A stretch of DNA of 64,000 bases from Hydnum rufescens UP504 (taxonomy: Eukaryota; Basidiomycota; Agaricomycetes; Cantharellales; Hydnaceae): NCBI GenBank assembly GCA_014904985.1, contig MU129092.1:60099-124098 (forward strand). The letters run 5' to 3'. The notes under the pieces are model-generated. The model worked only from the letters and a program-made list of their open reading frames with translations, ran no database searches and was not told where the DNA came from. The translations under genes and the position numbers were made by a program. Of this stretch, positions 23,171 through 37,100 are shown one piece after another. Numbering within the stretch: the stretch's first letter is position 1; the number at the start of each line of letters is the position of its first letter.

Positions 23171-25829
23171 GGCTCATCACTCTGAGTGAGACGATCCCCT
23201 TTATCTGGACAAGGAATGTGCTGCCGATCGCTACTGGAATATCGAGTCCCAATGATTGCCATCTCCATCAGCCTTTGTATTTACTCTCACCCTACACTGG
23301 ACGCTGCGTTCCCCCCCTCTATGGGTCTTTGCCTGACTATGTACTCTGCGATCCTCGGCGTGAGAGCCTGGATAGCAGAGGTACTTCCTTCAGAGACGTA
23401 CACTCCGATGTCTCCACCCCAGCCTCCTCCGTTACCCGCGGACGGTCCGAAACCTTATCTCTATCCTGGCAACTTTGGGGAAGGACCCGAGACAAACGTA
23501 TCAGAACGCTGACAGTCGGCTTACCTCATGGACCGGTAAAACGATCGATCGATCGATCGGTCTCCAGTTCATCAGTAGTTCATCCCGATGGCTCATTTCT
23601 GTTGCGTTAATATGCCATATCGGGGCAATGTATATAAATATCGCCCCACGCCTACACAGTGCTGAGGCATCTTTCCAGTACTATTATATATGCGCCCAGC
23701 TCAAGTGTCCACCAGGATTGCATCGCGTGCGATTTCACCCAGAAATATGGGCTCTACAACCTTTTTGGGGGCCCTCGCAATGAAGGAAGCATCGGGAACC
23801 ATCTCAGCGTTTATCAAGTCGACTACAGCAAAAAATATGCGTGTGCCATGGCTCAGACGTTAGAACATGGCACACTCGTCTCCCGGAGAGGTGATTGACA
23901 GTGCCTGAAAATCCCACCGAGGTTATCTATACACCGTTGTAACTCGAGGCTGAGCCTCCTTCAAAATGTAATGGCATATCTTAGTGGTCTCTCATCTCTG
24001 AGCCAAGAATCAATGCCCGATACCGGGCGCCCCAACTCTACTAGTATCGATTGCGAGACAGATTAGTATGCTAGCTTCACATGCGAGATCTACATACGTT
24101 CGTGAGCATCGAGCGTTGTCATCACGATCATTATATTTCCACCCCCACAATCCCACAATGCTCTCCTAGTACTATGGTCCAGTAGACTGTAAGAGGGATT
24201 TATGTGCGAGGCAAATAGATTTTCCTCATGTCCGCAGCTTGCTAGCAAAAGAACGTGGCCTTAACAGTGTTACAGAAGGACCCTTGTCACGACCGTGTCA
24301 CAGAAGCCCAGTGACTTCATACATACAAATCCCGCCGGAAAGCGCGCCAGTGGCTCCTCACCGACACCTTATTGAGCGGAGACTTCGCCAGGTGTCTGGC
24401 GCCGTTCCTTGGGCTGAGTATGCCGATTATCAGGGGGATCCAGATCACTGTCCGATGACTGAACCCCCATCTCTATTTCGTTCCCCGACCGTTTGTTTCT
24501 CGGCCTCATCCCCAGGATAGATTAGCAACTCTCTTCGTGGGATCCTTTGTGAATCTCAACTAATCATCCTCGTGGTGATGAACATGGTCCATTCAAAGCT
24601 TCATTTCTTCACTAGCCTTCAATGGCAGAGCCTGGTGCGTTCGAATTCATATGACTTACAGTATATCCCAGCATATCCATGGGGCGCCATTTTTGTGTCT
24701 GATGCGGGAAATTAACCTCGTATCTCTCCTTTGGGCGCGTTATGTCCCAGGATTCACGCATCACAACCACCACTACGTCGGTGATTTGGTGTCTGGGGCA
24801 GGGATGCGTTCTTCCCATTGTGTTACGTGACTTCGCCCAACTTAGTCTACAAGAAGTGGAAGGATTCACCGGGGACCGGCGCCGGGGTCGAGACTGACAC
24901 TTGTGACGAGACGATTGGGGCTCCTCATGCGGCGCGACCTTCCATCCAGGGCCCCCCACACGGCGGAACCAAGGCTCGTCAGCTCCATATTTGGCAGAGG
25001 GCGAGGCCAATGAATGAACCCCCTCTACTAGATACAGTACAGGGAACAGCACCACGGGACCACATGACCCACCCCACACCCTCACTGTCAGAAACGTATT
25101 GATTCCCCAAACCAAACTCTTCTTTTTCTTTCTTTGGTCTGACTTCGGGAAGCGCTGCCGATTCTGATTTATGCGATGGGGATGGTGTGATAATTTGCTT
25201 CATTGATGTATTGGAATGTCCAGGGGCCCAGACAATTATGTATGGGTGTGGTCACAGGATTTCACCAATGGGGATGCACCAGGAATCATTGACAATCACC
25301 CGGGCTGAACGTTCGAATGCCAGAGAACATGTATGGTTTCTCCGATTGAACTACATCTACAAGGAAGGGCCAGGGGCGCATGACCTCTTTTATTCCTTTT
25401 TTTTTTCTTCTCGGGTCGGGTCGGGTCGGAACATCTGGTTTTTTGGGGGCACGACTTGCAGCGACGATCAATCTCGAGATATGTATCTCTCACTGCATCA
25501 GAAATTCCAATCTAGGGACCTAACCTCATTGTTTGGACTTGGATGTGTGCTTGTGCTTGTCTTTACAAAAAAAAACAAAGATGCAGATACGGCGGGAATG
25601 CAAACCAAACAACCAATGCTGGGGATGACCACAAGGACGATGATTGAGAAAAAGCGGAGAAACGTAAGGGTGCATGGCGACGATCGTTGGCGGCATGCGA
25701 AGGCTTGACAATGTTAGGATCATGATAAAACAACATGTGGGATGAAAAACAGATGAAAAAATAAAATCCCATGATGGGAAAGGGCTTGAACAAGGGGCCA
25801 GATATATACGACTTTCCTTTTTTCACCGT
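23171..25829. other. Intergenic or decayed sequence
   Basis: No gene is recognised. A short CGAT tetranucleotide run lies at 23542-23559 and a GGGTC pentanucleotide run near 25415-25430. The frame at 23116-23610 is Ser/Arg-rich and could continue the diverged pseudogene, but no alignment to the intact gene was found by eye. The last few hundred bases should contain the 3' UTR of the acetylglutamate synthase gene. Confidence 0.4.
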
Positions 25830-27823
25830 TTACGTCCGCACCCATGAGGAGGGGATAGCTTCCACTATGCGGCCCCAGCGCTTCGCACGGCCCATCTCGT
25901 CCTCCTCTACGAAGCTGAGGCCGTGGATACCCCACTGACGCCCATTCCTCATCAGTGAGGTGCTGTTTGCAGCCAGATCTGATTCCACAGCCTCTCGTAG
26001 GCTCGCCTCCTTTCGTGCGATACGCTCTTCAGCGTCGCACCAGAACATCGCCCAATGGCCGCCAACACGCACGTGCCCACTTGCACGCTCGAAGTACCAC
26101 TTGTTGACGGGGTTCGTCGCGCGACTGCGCCAAACCAGGTCGCGTCCCGTTCCGCGGCCCTGTCGCCCACCGACGTTGGGATTGAGTGCAGAGGCGAGAC
26201 CTAGACCGTAGGACTCATCGTGCAGCGCGACCCATAGGAAGTCAACCGTGCCGTCGCCCTGGTGCTCGGGAAGGACGGAGAACTTGTCGAGGTATGCGAT
26301 AGGGGGAGAAGAGGGGTCTGTAGGGTCGCTCTCGTTGGTGACTATGGCGGCGCCTGCGTAGTCGCCTGCGATGATGACGAAGTCAAGGGATGCATCGAGA
26401 CGGGCGTAGAAGGCTTCCACATCGAGGGTACGCCCGAAGGATTGTTCGAGAAGCGCAGTGAGTTTGGGCTTGGAGAGTTCGTGTATCGAGCGGACGACGC
26501 GGATGGGGAGGCCATAGCGGATGATAGTGGGCGTGTGGGGGGTTACTTTTTTGGAACCAGACAGGAGCGCGTGCGGGATCGAGGAAGATTGTGCGGGTTT
26601 GTTTGTGATGAGATTGGCAATAAGAGATCTAGGGGAACGATGGGAGACGACAACAGCGGAAGATGACTTGGGCATATATGTCAAACATGCCTGAGCGAGT
26701 CGGAGATTGGAGAGTGCTGAGGGATGGGAGGAGAACCATTGGGACTGGAAGGTATCTTGGATATGCCGGAATTCGGATTCAAGGTTTACAAGTAGATGAG
26801 GGAGACCTGAGCGGGCGTATGACGGGATACCCCCCTCACGATTAATGATCATAAGACGTAATGGAGTCAGGTCGAATTCATAGGGGCCCATAGGGGTGGA
26901 GGACGAAAGCTGAGCAGCTTCGACCATGCCACGAGCGAGAGCAGCAATAACATAATTAGCGTCGATTCGGACGGTGCGACAGAACGAATCGAGGGCGAAA
27001 GGAACCAGGACAGGGATTTCTCCAGCACGCAATGCAGAGCGAATTGCGCCTAGGTCTGAGGGAAGGGCGTGTGCTTCTGGAGGATCGACCAGAGAATCTG
27101 TCGGGACGTCTATTGGATCTCCCGGTTTCGGACCGAGACGAGCGACGGCCTGCAGAACGGGACGGGCGCGTGCACCTTGGCCTTCAAGAGCCTTGACGAT
27201 ACGAAGGGCCTCCTCTATGGCGTCGCTACGCTCGTGGTCTTCACCACGTTTCCAGTCATCACGCTCGACGACGATGACGCTAACGAGCCCGAGTTTTTCG
27301 AGATATACCATGCCACGACATATACTTTCGAGCTGAACGTCGGTGAAGGGACCCTGTATTTTTACGAGGGCAGTATGCCGTTGTATAGGGTCTAGAATCT
27401 CAGCGACTTGCTGTTTTACAGCATCGATCGATGGAGGGGGAACATTGGTGGTGACCAAAGGAGGACGGGGGTCGATATCCGGAAGATTGACAGTCGGTTT
27501 TAATTTCTGATGAGAGTTGCGGGACTGTGGGCCGAAAGAGGAAAGGTAGGATTTGCTGTCTCGAACAGAAGGACTGGCGTGCAGGATGGAGAGAATGAAG
27601 TCCTTCAGAGAGAGATCAGTACCCACCGGGAGAGGACAGTGAGGAAGGAAGAAAGCTTCACATTCGCACCCGTCTCTGTATCCTCTGGTTCTGGATTCAC
27701 CTGGCGGAGAGTACGAACGTGCGACGGCTGGGATGGATGTATCGGCCCAAACCAAGGGCGAAGATCGGTAGCTGCAGTACGACGAGCAGCGAGTTTCAGC
27801 GCAGGGGGCTTCAAAGAGATCAT
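25830..27823 (-). CDS. ARG2: Mitochondrial N-acetylglutamate synthase
   Basis: This is Arg2, which makes N-acetylglutamate from glutamate and acetyl-CoA, the first step of fungal arginine biosynthesis, in mitochondria. Exon 1 (27823-27662) begins MISLKPPALKLAARR and has the Arg-rich, acid-poor character of a mitochondrial presequence. A 59-nt intron (27661-27603) joins it to DFILSILHASPSVRDSKSYL, the conserved start of the kinase-like domain. The C-terminal GNAT/histone-acetyltransferase-like domain carries YLDKFSVLPEHQGDGTVDFL, GRDLVWRSRATNPVNKWYFE and AMFWCDAEERI, which are specific to fungal NAGS. The protein is 644 residues. Unlike the first part of the gene, the remainder is a single 1.77-kb exon. 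The C-terminal domain has an insertion (NPNVGGRQGRGTG) between the two conserved blocks. Confidence 0.93.
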
Positions 27824-30800
27824 TCGGGGAGAGAAGCGCGAGATAAGTCGCTCATATGTGCAGCATTTTTTGAGGTAGTAACTGTGGCTGTGCTAAAGCA
27901 CGTGACTGTCCCGAGTCATTTCGCCATTCGCTGGCAGAAATCCCTTGGACTCGTCTGGCTCGCCCAAGCTGGGTCTACATGATCCCTGAATATCCACACA
28001 TCCGTTAGGACGTTTTCCCTGTCCTTGGCTCACCAAAAACGTTTCTAAATAAAGTCTGGCGCGAACATTCCAAGTTGATGCCTAAGCCACATATTAAGGC
28101 GCCCAGCAAAGCGCCCAATAACTATTGCCGCGCCAGCGACCGTGGCACAGGGTCCCATCTATAGGCCGATCTGCCCGGCGCGCCCCGACGATCAGTTGTG
28201 AAAACGTAAATAAATGGCCCACTGCCATCGTGGAATTCCTACGCGCGCGCAGGAGTTTCAGTCATTCCCGATTTTCTATATCTGGGCAACTATTGTGCTC
28301 ATTATAGGCAATGGGTCCCCTCAAATAACACGCATCAGGATCAGGAGAGATGGCTACTCTATCAGAACACCTCTGTGGTTGCGCACTTCCCCTGTCGCCT
28401 TTTTGCGTCGACGGTTGGAACGTGCGTGCCGCCACTGACCCACCCCCATGTCGAAACATGGTTCCAGTCAATTTTGTCCTTCGGACATGCTGAGGCTTGA
28501 CGATCAGACGCTCTGCCCTCCGCCATCTGCAGTCTTCAAAGACACACGCTGCCTCGGCATCCTATTCCTTATATTCTGGGCCCCGGTGATAGGTTTATCA
28601 CTAATTAATGTCATCTTTATATGTTTGTGTGTTGGGCGCTCTGACCTGCCGCCCTCGTTCATGTCACGTGGAGACGCAACACATAATCGCAACAAAGAAA
28701 CAGACGTTCACATTTAAGCAGTGCAGGACAGCCAGCGTGACAGTAATATAACCACTCTCAGGGATGGCGCATCGTGCTACGTATTCTTCGTCTAACGGGG
28801 ATCATCGAGGCTCCCACCAATCCATTCTGACCACGCATTGGAGTACTGCCCGATCCACCCATGTTACTATCGCTCCCGAACAATAGCGTGTTCCAGTTTA
28901 CAGCATGCACTGAATTCCTCAGCGTCTCGTGCAACGATCGTATCCTACTTCTGGAAACACCTTGGTTGCTTTCTCCACTGATTCGTAACCATTCGTCGAT
29001 TTGCATTTTTGACGGTTGATCCGCCTGTATGTATTGAGATGGGACACCCGTGCTTGCCGTAGCGAGGGGTGGATAGAACGGTGGTGCAGCAAGTGATAGT
29101 GCGGCAGATGTGAACAAGACTGCTGCCACTACTCCGGCTCCGGGCCATGAATGGGCTTCCACCAGCATTGCAAATCGTTCTGTGTTTGATTCAGGAATAG
29201 ACGTTATGATTCCTGCTATATATGCTTATTGATCAGTGGGAAGCGCGGGACGGGATCATAAGTGGAACAAGTACAGACCAAGGCGGATGTCCCACGAGCG
29301 AATTGCTTCGACATGTAGGAACTCAGTACTATATACGGAAAATTTCAGGCAAGACTGGAAGTCGGTGCGAATCACAACTTCCACGATCCTTGATGTGGTC
29401 CGAGATCTCATTCGGGAGTGTCTACTTTCGACCCAGACCATATTCGGTGCACGTGACCCACCGAGCACCATAATGCATAAGGGCCTGTAGGGGTTCGGTG
29501 TGTAAAGAGGAACACACATGTACATCATGTGGGAGAGGGCACCAAGTATTGGCAAACAAATTTGGATTGTGGCGGGACGGGAGATCTAAAAATAGGCAAT
29601 GCGTTGTTGGCTACTATCGCCACCTCTAGGGATGTTCCTTAATAGGGAGGATATAGGTATCGTTGTGCACAATGGCGGGAATTTGGGGTCAGGCTCCAGC
29701 GGAGCTGGAATTCTTCGTGATAATGAGGGTCACCACGGCAAGGATCAGAGCCCGAGTTGACGAAGTTTAGCGGATGTGAGAACAGTGAATCTTTTCGATT
29801 CAAAATCCAGGAAGATAGTATGACCCCAGGAAAACGAATCAAGGACAGAGGGGTCACACATACGTTAACATCGGCCGTGGTCTTTGCGATGATGGTGCCA
29901 GGGTTGCAAGAACCCAGGCGGATGAATTCAAGCTCCAGATCTCGACGCGATCAGTATCACCAACTACGTAATGAGGGAAAATGAACCTACCTAGGGTTAT
30001 CTTAGAGTTCCTGACGGAGACTTGGGTAACACGTCGAGATAGAAACTTAATATCGTGAGGTTACTGGCAGGGAGTTGGAGGTCGCCTGTGGCCTCATTGA
30101 TGTCCTCAGCCTAGAGATGCGAGGCAAACGGCGGTGCCCAATATTTCGGGAGATCCTCGAAAGGGTATTGTGCGTGGTTCGCTGATACGTCAAAACCAGG
30201 AGAATTTAGACTGGATACATGTATACATGGGCCGTCTGAGAACACAGTAAGTTCTTATGGCGCGCAATGCCACGAAATGAATGTCTGGTCTGCTGCATTG
30301 CAGCTTATTCAAGACGAATAGACAAAAATGCGGTCATAGGCGTCAGGGCTCGAGTCATGCGGCAAATTTCAATGTGTCGTGGCTACCGAAGTTACGATGT
30401 TGTTCATTCTTGCATTCCCACAACAAAGGAGGAAAACACCTCGCGACTCGGGGAAGCATAGCAGGCAGCAGTGCAGACAAGGAAGCAAACGGAAGACGAT
30501 AGCTCTGACGGATTGAACAAGAACGAAGATGACCATGACCATCGAGGAATTCAATGGCACGGCTGGATAGGTGTTTTGTGTTCGTCGGGAATCCACTGAC
30601 AAGAGGACGTAAGGGAAAAGAAACAAAGGCGATCATCGTGATTGTAGAGCGAATGAAAACGATTAAGCTCAGGGGGTTATTTAGGACCAGGTGACGCGAA
30701 GTAGTATCATTAACGTGCCAAGTAATACCACAATGTAGACACCTTGGCTCTAAACGTTCAATTGGAGAAATCCAAAACTGATAGAACATGTCCAAATACA

Positions 30801-31140
30801 GTAGTATCAGAGGCCTTCATTTCTTCCAAACAACCTGGATTGCTCGAAAACAGAACGTCCATGTCATCAATGAGGTTGGATCTGGCTGTCAGATGTCCGG
30901 ACTTACTCTGCAAGGTGCGGTACGTTGATGTATTTGTGCTTCCGGAGTCACCACTGCCAATACGGCCGCTCGCGGGGGTTGGCAGAGCCAAATGCGTTGG
31001 GCAAGTGACCAGTGAGAATGGTTTGTTTTGATCACTTTGATTCCGACGACCAAATAAACGACAACGGTCGGAGAATTGTTCGATCTCACGTTTATCGCGC
31101 TAACAACACAGGGCCACAAAAACAATCCAATGACGGCAGC
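27824..31140. other. Long intergenic stretch with weak minus-strand coding hints
   Basis: No confident gene. Minus-strand pieces look possibly coding: 28758-29168 (an apolar segment AGVVAAVLFTSAALSLAA then a Ser/Gly-rich tail), 29256-29400 (RIVEVVIRTDFQSCLKFSVY), a piece near 29885-29945 (LELEFIRLGSCNPGTIIAKT) and 30758-30991. They could be exons of one membrane protein, but I could not join them with convincing splice sites. The right end is the promoter of the large PH-domain gene. Confidence 0.4.
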
Positions 31141-34100
31141 ATGACTTCAGAAGACACTCGCTCGCCGTCTAGGGGACGATTTTTTGGCAGTTCAACCCTC
31201 TCTTCTCTTTCTGATACAGATGACCCCCGCTCTCGCCCATCAGGTCCCGGTCAGTTCTTCTCCAACTGTCCGTGCTTTCGATTCTGAAGATACTCATCTG
31301 ATCTGGGCTCTTGCGCCATTCATAGAATCTCGTGCACTAACGTCTGACATCTTCTCCCCATCTAGAGTTTCTGCAACACTCTCCGGTAGGATGGCGTTTC
31401 GGGGTCCAAACGCGTGTCTAATCCATCGTTCCCCGCAGACGCACCTCCCCCATCGTATACAGGTTCTGATGCCGCGTCTGGCGATTCTAACCGCTATCTT
31501 CGACGCATCATCGTCTCACCAGCTCCATCATCAGGCTCACCCACTCGTTCTCGTTCACCATGGCCTCCCGTATCTGAAGCAGACTCGGAGGAATTGGAGG
31601 TCGAACAAAATCTTGAACCGTCAGAAGCCGACTCTTCCATGGCTGCGGAAGAGATTATCGCTGAGCTGCATAGTAACACCCTCGATCCGGTCAATTTCGA
31701 GCGGCACGCGCTAAGCCATATCAGTGAGGCTAATGAAGATGGCACACGCGCCAGCATCCTCTCTCGTGATTATTCAATTAGCGGACAGCGCGAATATCTA
31801 GAGCGGCGCGGTAGCCCCACTTCGCTCCGGACCTCTTCGGACTTTGGCTCCAATGCTGTTCGCCGCACCTCTATATTCAGTGACATTAACCGAGTTCCCA
31901 GTAGCACCGATGTACCTCCAGAATCTTCACGGCGTTCCGCTCATATTCGAGCTAGTACTGACCCCTCTGAAACGCTTGCATCCCCCAGCGTCCCACCGGT
32001 TCGCCACACGGCTTCCCCAGTGGGAAGACGCGCCGCGGGTCTCATTGCTTTATTTGAGGAAAAATCGGAGACGGGTTCGATCGGAAGTGGTGCAGGTTCG
32101 ATATCGTCGCTTGCACACGGTAGAGCGGCGTCTGCATCATCCCCTTTTGCGCCCTCACAGTCTATGCCCTCGGTCTCCGCCATACCTCGAGATGATGCAA
32201 CCTCCCCATTTCCGCGTTCAGTAACGTTCCAATCTCTCTCGTCATCGCGCCCTACTTCTCCAACGAAACCTCGACCGGTCTCGCCTGTCAAGTCACGTCC
32301 GGGTTCCCCGTCCAAGCCTCCACCAGGGCGCCCATTTCCTGCTGCAGTTCCCCCTCCTCCCCCCCCTAAGGAGTCGAGCCCTGCGCGTCCTCCACGTGCA
32401 GCTGCCCCTCCAACTCCATCGGCTCCTTTGCCCTCTGCCCCGCAAGGATCGTTTGCGCGTCCATCCACAGCACGACGTAATATTGCGCGGTCTCCATTAA
32501 CTTCTGTGCGAAATATAGTTGCTGCATGGACGTCAAAGGAGCGGCACGACCCTTCGGTCAATAACAAGTCGCCCTCTCTTTCGGGGTCTCCAGTAACAGG
32601 CTCAGATGTTCCTCAAAGACCTCTCTCATTCGGAGAGGGCTCCTTCAGCATTCGGCGAAGGGGCGCTAATGTAGGTGCCGATGATTTGGGTGTTCGAGAA
32701 GGATCGGCCTCTGCAGTTCGACCCCTTTCTGCTACTTCAGGCAATGGTCGCCCACTTTCAGCAACTGCAAATCCTCGAGATAGCCACATCGCACCTAGTT
32801 TACATCCGAGTGACTTTGATAACCAACTCAGGACGGACAGGGAGGTTGGTATTTTGTTTTGATTCTGTGGTCCAGGGTAGGTAATGGATTATTTCAATAG
32901 CCTCTTCGGATAGGACTCCTGTGGTATCTGAACGTACACGCTCCTCCTCCATACCGCTGGATTCGCGCCCGGGCAGTCCTTTATCCGAGCGTCCTTATTC
33001 TGTCGTGGATCGTTCCTGGAGGTGGCCGTGGCCTTGTGACCCTCGACCTTGTAAATTGCACTGAAGTCCGAAGTGTGCCCAGTCCGATGCATCGTGACGC
33101 CATCGATGACATCGGAAGTATCGCTGCTCGACAACAGACCGTAGAAGAACAGAGCGAGACAGGAACGGGGCTCGCCCACTTTCTCTGTCCTTTCCAGCTT
33201 CTCTATAGCGACGGGCTTGAGCGCCTTGGAGCGGAAAGTGCCCGCGAACGAGTTAGATGGGTCGCAGCTCTTTGGTGAATGATTTATCTTACGAACCATT
33301 TCTTAATCTTCTCACACATTTTGTTCCTGAAGGGATGCTCTCGACATTGGTTCTTCGCCCGGTCCTCGTGCGCAGACGCTGTCGCCAGTCCCGTCGATTC
33401 GATCAATCCCGTCTCTCAGGTCTCGAACGTCCACTGGTTCAGCGACGACCACGTTCACACTCCCTCCGGCAATTGACACTCTGCCTTCGATTCCATCCCG
33501 GTCCTCCTCTTTAACGTCTTCGTCACCGCGATCTTCTGCAGCTCTCTTATCGCCGCGTATTCGCTCGTCAGCAGATGATGCTTCACTTGTTGCATTCGAC
33601 CTTCCTCTCGCTGGCACTACGGGAGGGAACACGCCAAGTCGGAGTTCCTCGCTGCGACGTACATCCTCCATGGCTGATCTTGACCGTGAGTTTGCCAGCG
33701 CCATCTCGAGAGCTAGTGCGGGAAGTTTGGTAGGGATTGGTGTTGGGCAGCCTGTTACCATTACGAGTGGTGCCACGGGGCAAGAAAATGTTATTGTTAG
33801 TCCTCCGCCAAGAAGTCGTGTGAGCAGTGCAGCGCGCTCCACAACAGATTCTGATGGTGGGGCTTCCTTCCGTACGCTGTCTTCAGCCCTCCCTCCGTCC
33901 GGGACGTTGACCAGCGGCACACGTTTGTTGGATGTAACATCGCCTACCACTGGAACCCGGAATGTGGTCTCGACGCTTAGTCTCGGGCGCTCGTCTGGTG
34001 CTTCGTGGACCCCTGATAGCGAGACCGGCTATGAAGGCGCCGACCAGACGTATTCTGCACTCAGTGACGATGCACGTTTGAGCAGTGCATCGCGTCGTCC

Positions 34101-37100
34101 TTTGTTATTCTCTGAAGCCTCTAGTTCCCCGGCACTGTCGACTCGCACTGGAATCTCGAGACTCACTGACACGCCACGCAGCTCAAGAACCCGTACCATA
34201 TCGACACCGTCAGAGTACTTGACACCCAAGACAGGATCGAGTTCGTCGGATTTCAGAACTGCACGTGACTCGGGAGCAACAACACCAACTTCTCAAGTCT
34301 CCAGTGCAAGTTCATATGGCACACCTCGCTCACAGTCTGCTGTTGGTCGTGACCGATCCAGAACTCCCACAAGACCTGATCCTACTGCGGGCAGCTCGGA
34401 TCTGTACGGCTCGGACTTCGAAGTATGCGAGAGCTCCAGTTGGACAGGCATCACTCCTACTGAGACTACTCGTCTTGCGGGGGCAGTGACAATGCAGACT
34501 GTAACCACCCGACAATCGGCACCCTACTTCACTCCAAGGTCACGGGCGGAGTCTCAAGCCTCAACAGATGTTTTTCAGACTGCTGCTTCATCTCAAGCTC
34601 GTACCTCTTTTGCCACTGCGAGTTCTGGATCGCGTTCATTCGTGTCACTATCTACTCCACGGTCTGAAACTGAATACACTACGGCGTCGTCGGGATCGCG
34701 TTCCTTCAAGACAACCTCCTCGTGCGAAGAATCGGAATATACGACTGCGTCGCCGTGCGAACCGTCAGACTATCTTACGGCTTCCATTTGTGTGGAAGAC
34801 GAGCATACACCTGAGCATGTATCTGAGCATGTATCTGAACATGTATCTGAGCGTGTATCGGAGGATGTACCTGGATATGTATCTGAACATGTATCCGAGC
34901 GTGTATCTGAACATGTGCCGGAGCACGTTTCTGAACATGTCTCTGAGCCTGCGTCTGAACCAGTATCGGAGCTTGAGCGTGAGCCGAGTCCGGAGCCTGT
35001 CTCGGCAGTTATGTCGGAACCCACTGCTTCTCCTAGGCGCACACCCTCAAGCGTGCATGCCCCTCTACCGTCCACTCCTCGGGCCCCTTCTTTCGATGGA
35101 GCCCAGTATATTCCCCTTCCACCATCTACTGTTCCTCCCGAGCCATCGAGCCCGAGTCGGCCTCCTTCTATCCAATCTGACATACCAACGATCCCCTCGT
35201 TAAGTCACGTCTCATTGGTTGATTCTACCCAGTGGCTCTCGTCCCCGTACAGTAGATCAACAGAGGAGAGGGCTTCGGCTTCCACATCGCATGAGTCTCC
35301 TGAAACTGGTTATCTGTCGTCCCCCATGACTCTTGATATGTCGATACATCCGGCGAGCATCCCAGGCTCAACGCGGAGTGCAACACCCAGTAGTCTCCCC
35401 TTGTCATCGAGTCTACCGCCAATGTCGTTGCGACGGACTGCGTCGCCATCAATAACGCCTTCAGGCAGTACGCCGACTTCCTCGACGATTACAACAGCCA
35501 GTCTGAGACCTATTACTGTCGGATCGTTGCCTGAGACTTCACAGCCACCGTCGCGGCCCAGCACCAGATCATCCTATCTGACCGTGCGTCCTGTGTCCTC
35601 CGTGGTCGAATCTTCGGGACCATCCACCCCATCCTCTGTTTCCTCTGCATCTCTTTATGATAGAAGCTTGGAACGCACATCAAGCCCCAGCCTCCGTTCA
35701 ACCCTAGAACGGGTATCATCTCCCCTCACGCGATGGACTCTATCCAGTATCGATCCCGCACGAGACCTTGCAAGAGCACCTTCTACCCATTCCGTATCAT
35801 CAGTCTCTACTCCTCCAGAGACCTCTTCCGTGTCTTCGATACTGATTTCGGCCAGTGCCACGACATCGCAGCCTTCCAGCGAGCCTGTCTCGACGATTTC
35901 GGCCATTTCGACTGTTTCGACCATTTCATCCATTTCGTCCGTTTCGCCGGTTTTGCCAGTCCTGCCTACGCAGATTTCGGAGCCTTCGCCTCCAGCGCCT
36001 CCTTCACCTCCACCACCTTCAGTTCTCGGGAGCACCTGGGCTAGCGAGACGGACAACACATACGAGTCTTCGATCCTGCGTCCATCGCCTTCTCTTCGTT
36101 CAGTTGCTCTTCCGGAACCCGTGAATGACTCGTTTGATGACTCATTTCTCAGGCCATCGGATTCGATTTCGTCCGTGGGACCTGGCCCACAGTGGACAGT
36201 GGAACGCATTGTCTCCCCGAGGTCGCCCACTCTGTCCCTGAGGAGCAGCATAATAAGGGACGTTCGCGCAGAAATCCCTGCTGTAACAGTGTCACCTGCT
36301 CTTTCTCGCACTCGGTCGAGTTCTAGTATCACAAGTGTGAGTACAGGTTTTGAAATCTCCATGTTATTGACTTCCTCATCGTCCGGGGTTTCTAGGTACG
36401 GTTAGCTGCGGAGATTCCAATTCCCCCCTCGCCAACACCATCATCGACAGCATCATACAGCGTCAGTACTCCGCAAAGCTATCCCGCCTCTATTGGATCT
36501 CAGCTTGAGACTGTCGACACTGTCACATCCGTAGAAGAGGGGCCATCTCAGCTCACACAGGAGATCAACCGTGTTTTGGAGCGTTTGCAAGAATTACAAA
36601 ATGCAAAGGACCGCCAGGGAGAAGAGTTCACATCCCACTTGGAGAAGATTGAACAAGAACTGCTTGACCTGTCCTCCTTCCTACGTGGTCACCAGGAGCC
36701 ACCTCCCCGCAGAGACATTGCGATAGGTCGCACGCCTTCGGTCATATCCCCCCAGAGTTCTGAACATGTCACTTATTTGTCGCCACCTCCGTTAAGACCA
36801 GAGTCGCCCGCTTCTTATATGTCTAGCGTCTCGTTCCTCTCCTCGCACTACTCGGATCTTAGCCTTCTAGAGCGACCCGCATCTCCCCCTCGATCTCCTT
36901 CAACCCCTTCGACCCCTTCGAGCTCTTCCTCGTCAAGTGATGAACCGTCTCGCCCAAGTGCTCCAGCCTCCCCAGCATCCACCGCTACTACTGCCACAGC
37001 ACGCCCGCCTCCGGACATTGGGGTTTTGCGTGAAATGTTAGTTGCTCTGCAGCACCAGCATGCCAATCTTCTAGAAGGCCAAAGAGAGGCAAGACAACTT

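Noticed and set aside
25830..27755. Starting acetylglutamate synthase at 27755 within one long open frame
   Set aside because: The first 51 codons of that frame include the intron; the start at 27823 supplies a proper mitochondrial presequence and joins the conserved domain in frame.
31941..32567. 208-codon Gly/Arg/Asp-rich minus-strand frame, and similar ones at 33312-33950 and 35655-36362
   Set aside because: They lie opposite Ser/Pro-rich coding sequence of the giant gene, whose codons seldom produce antisense stops.
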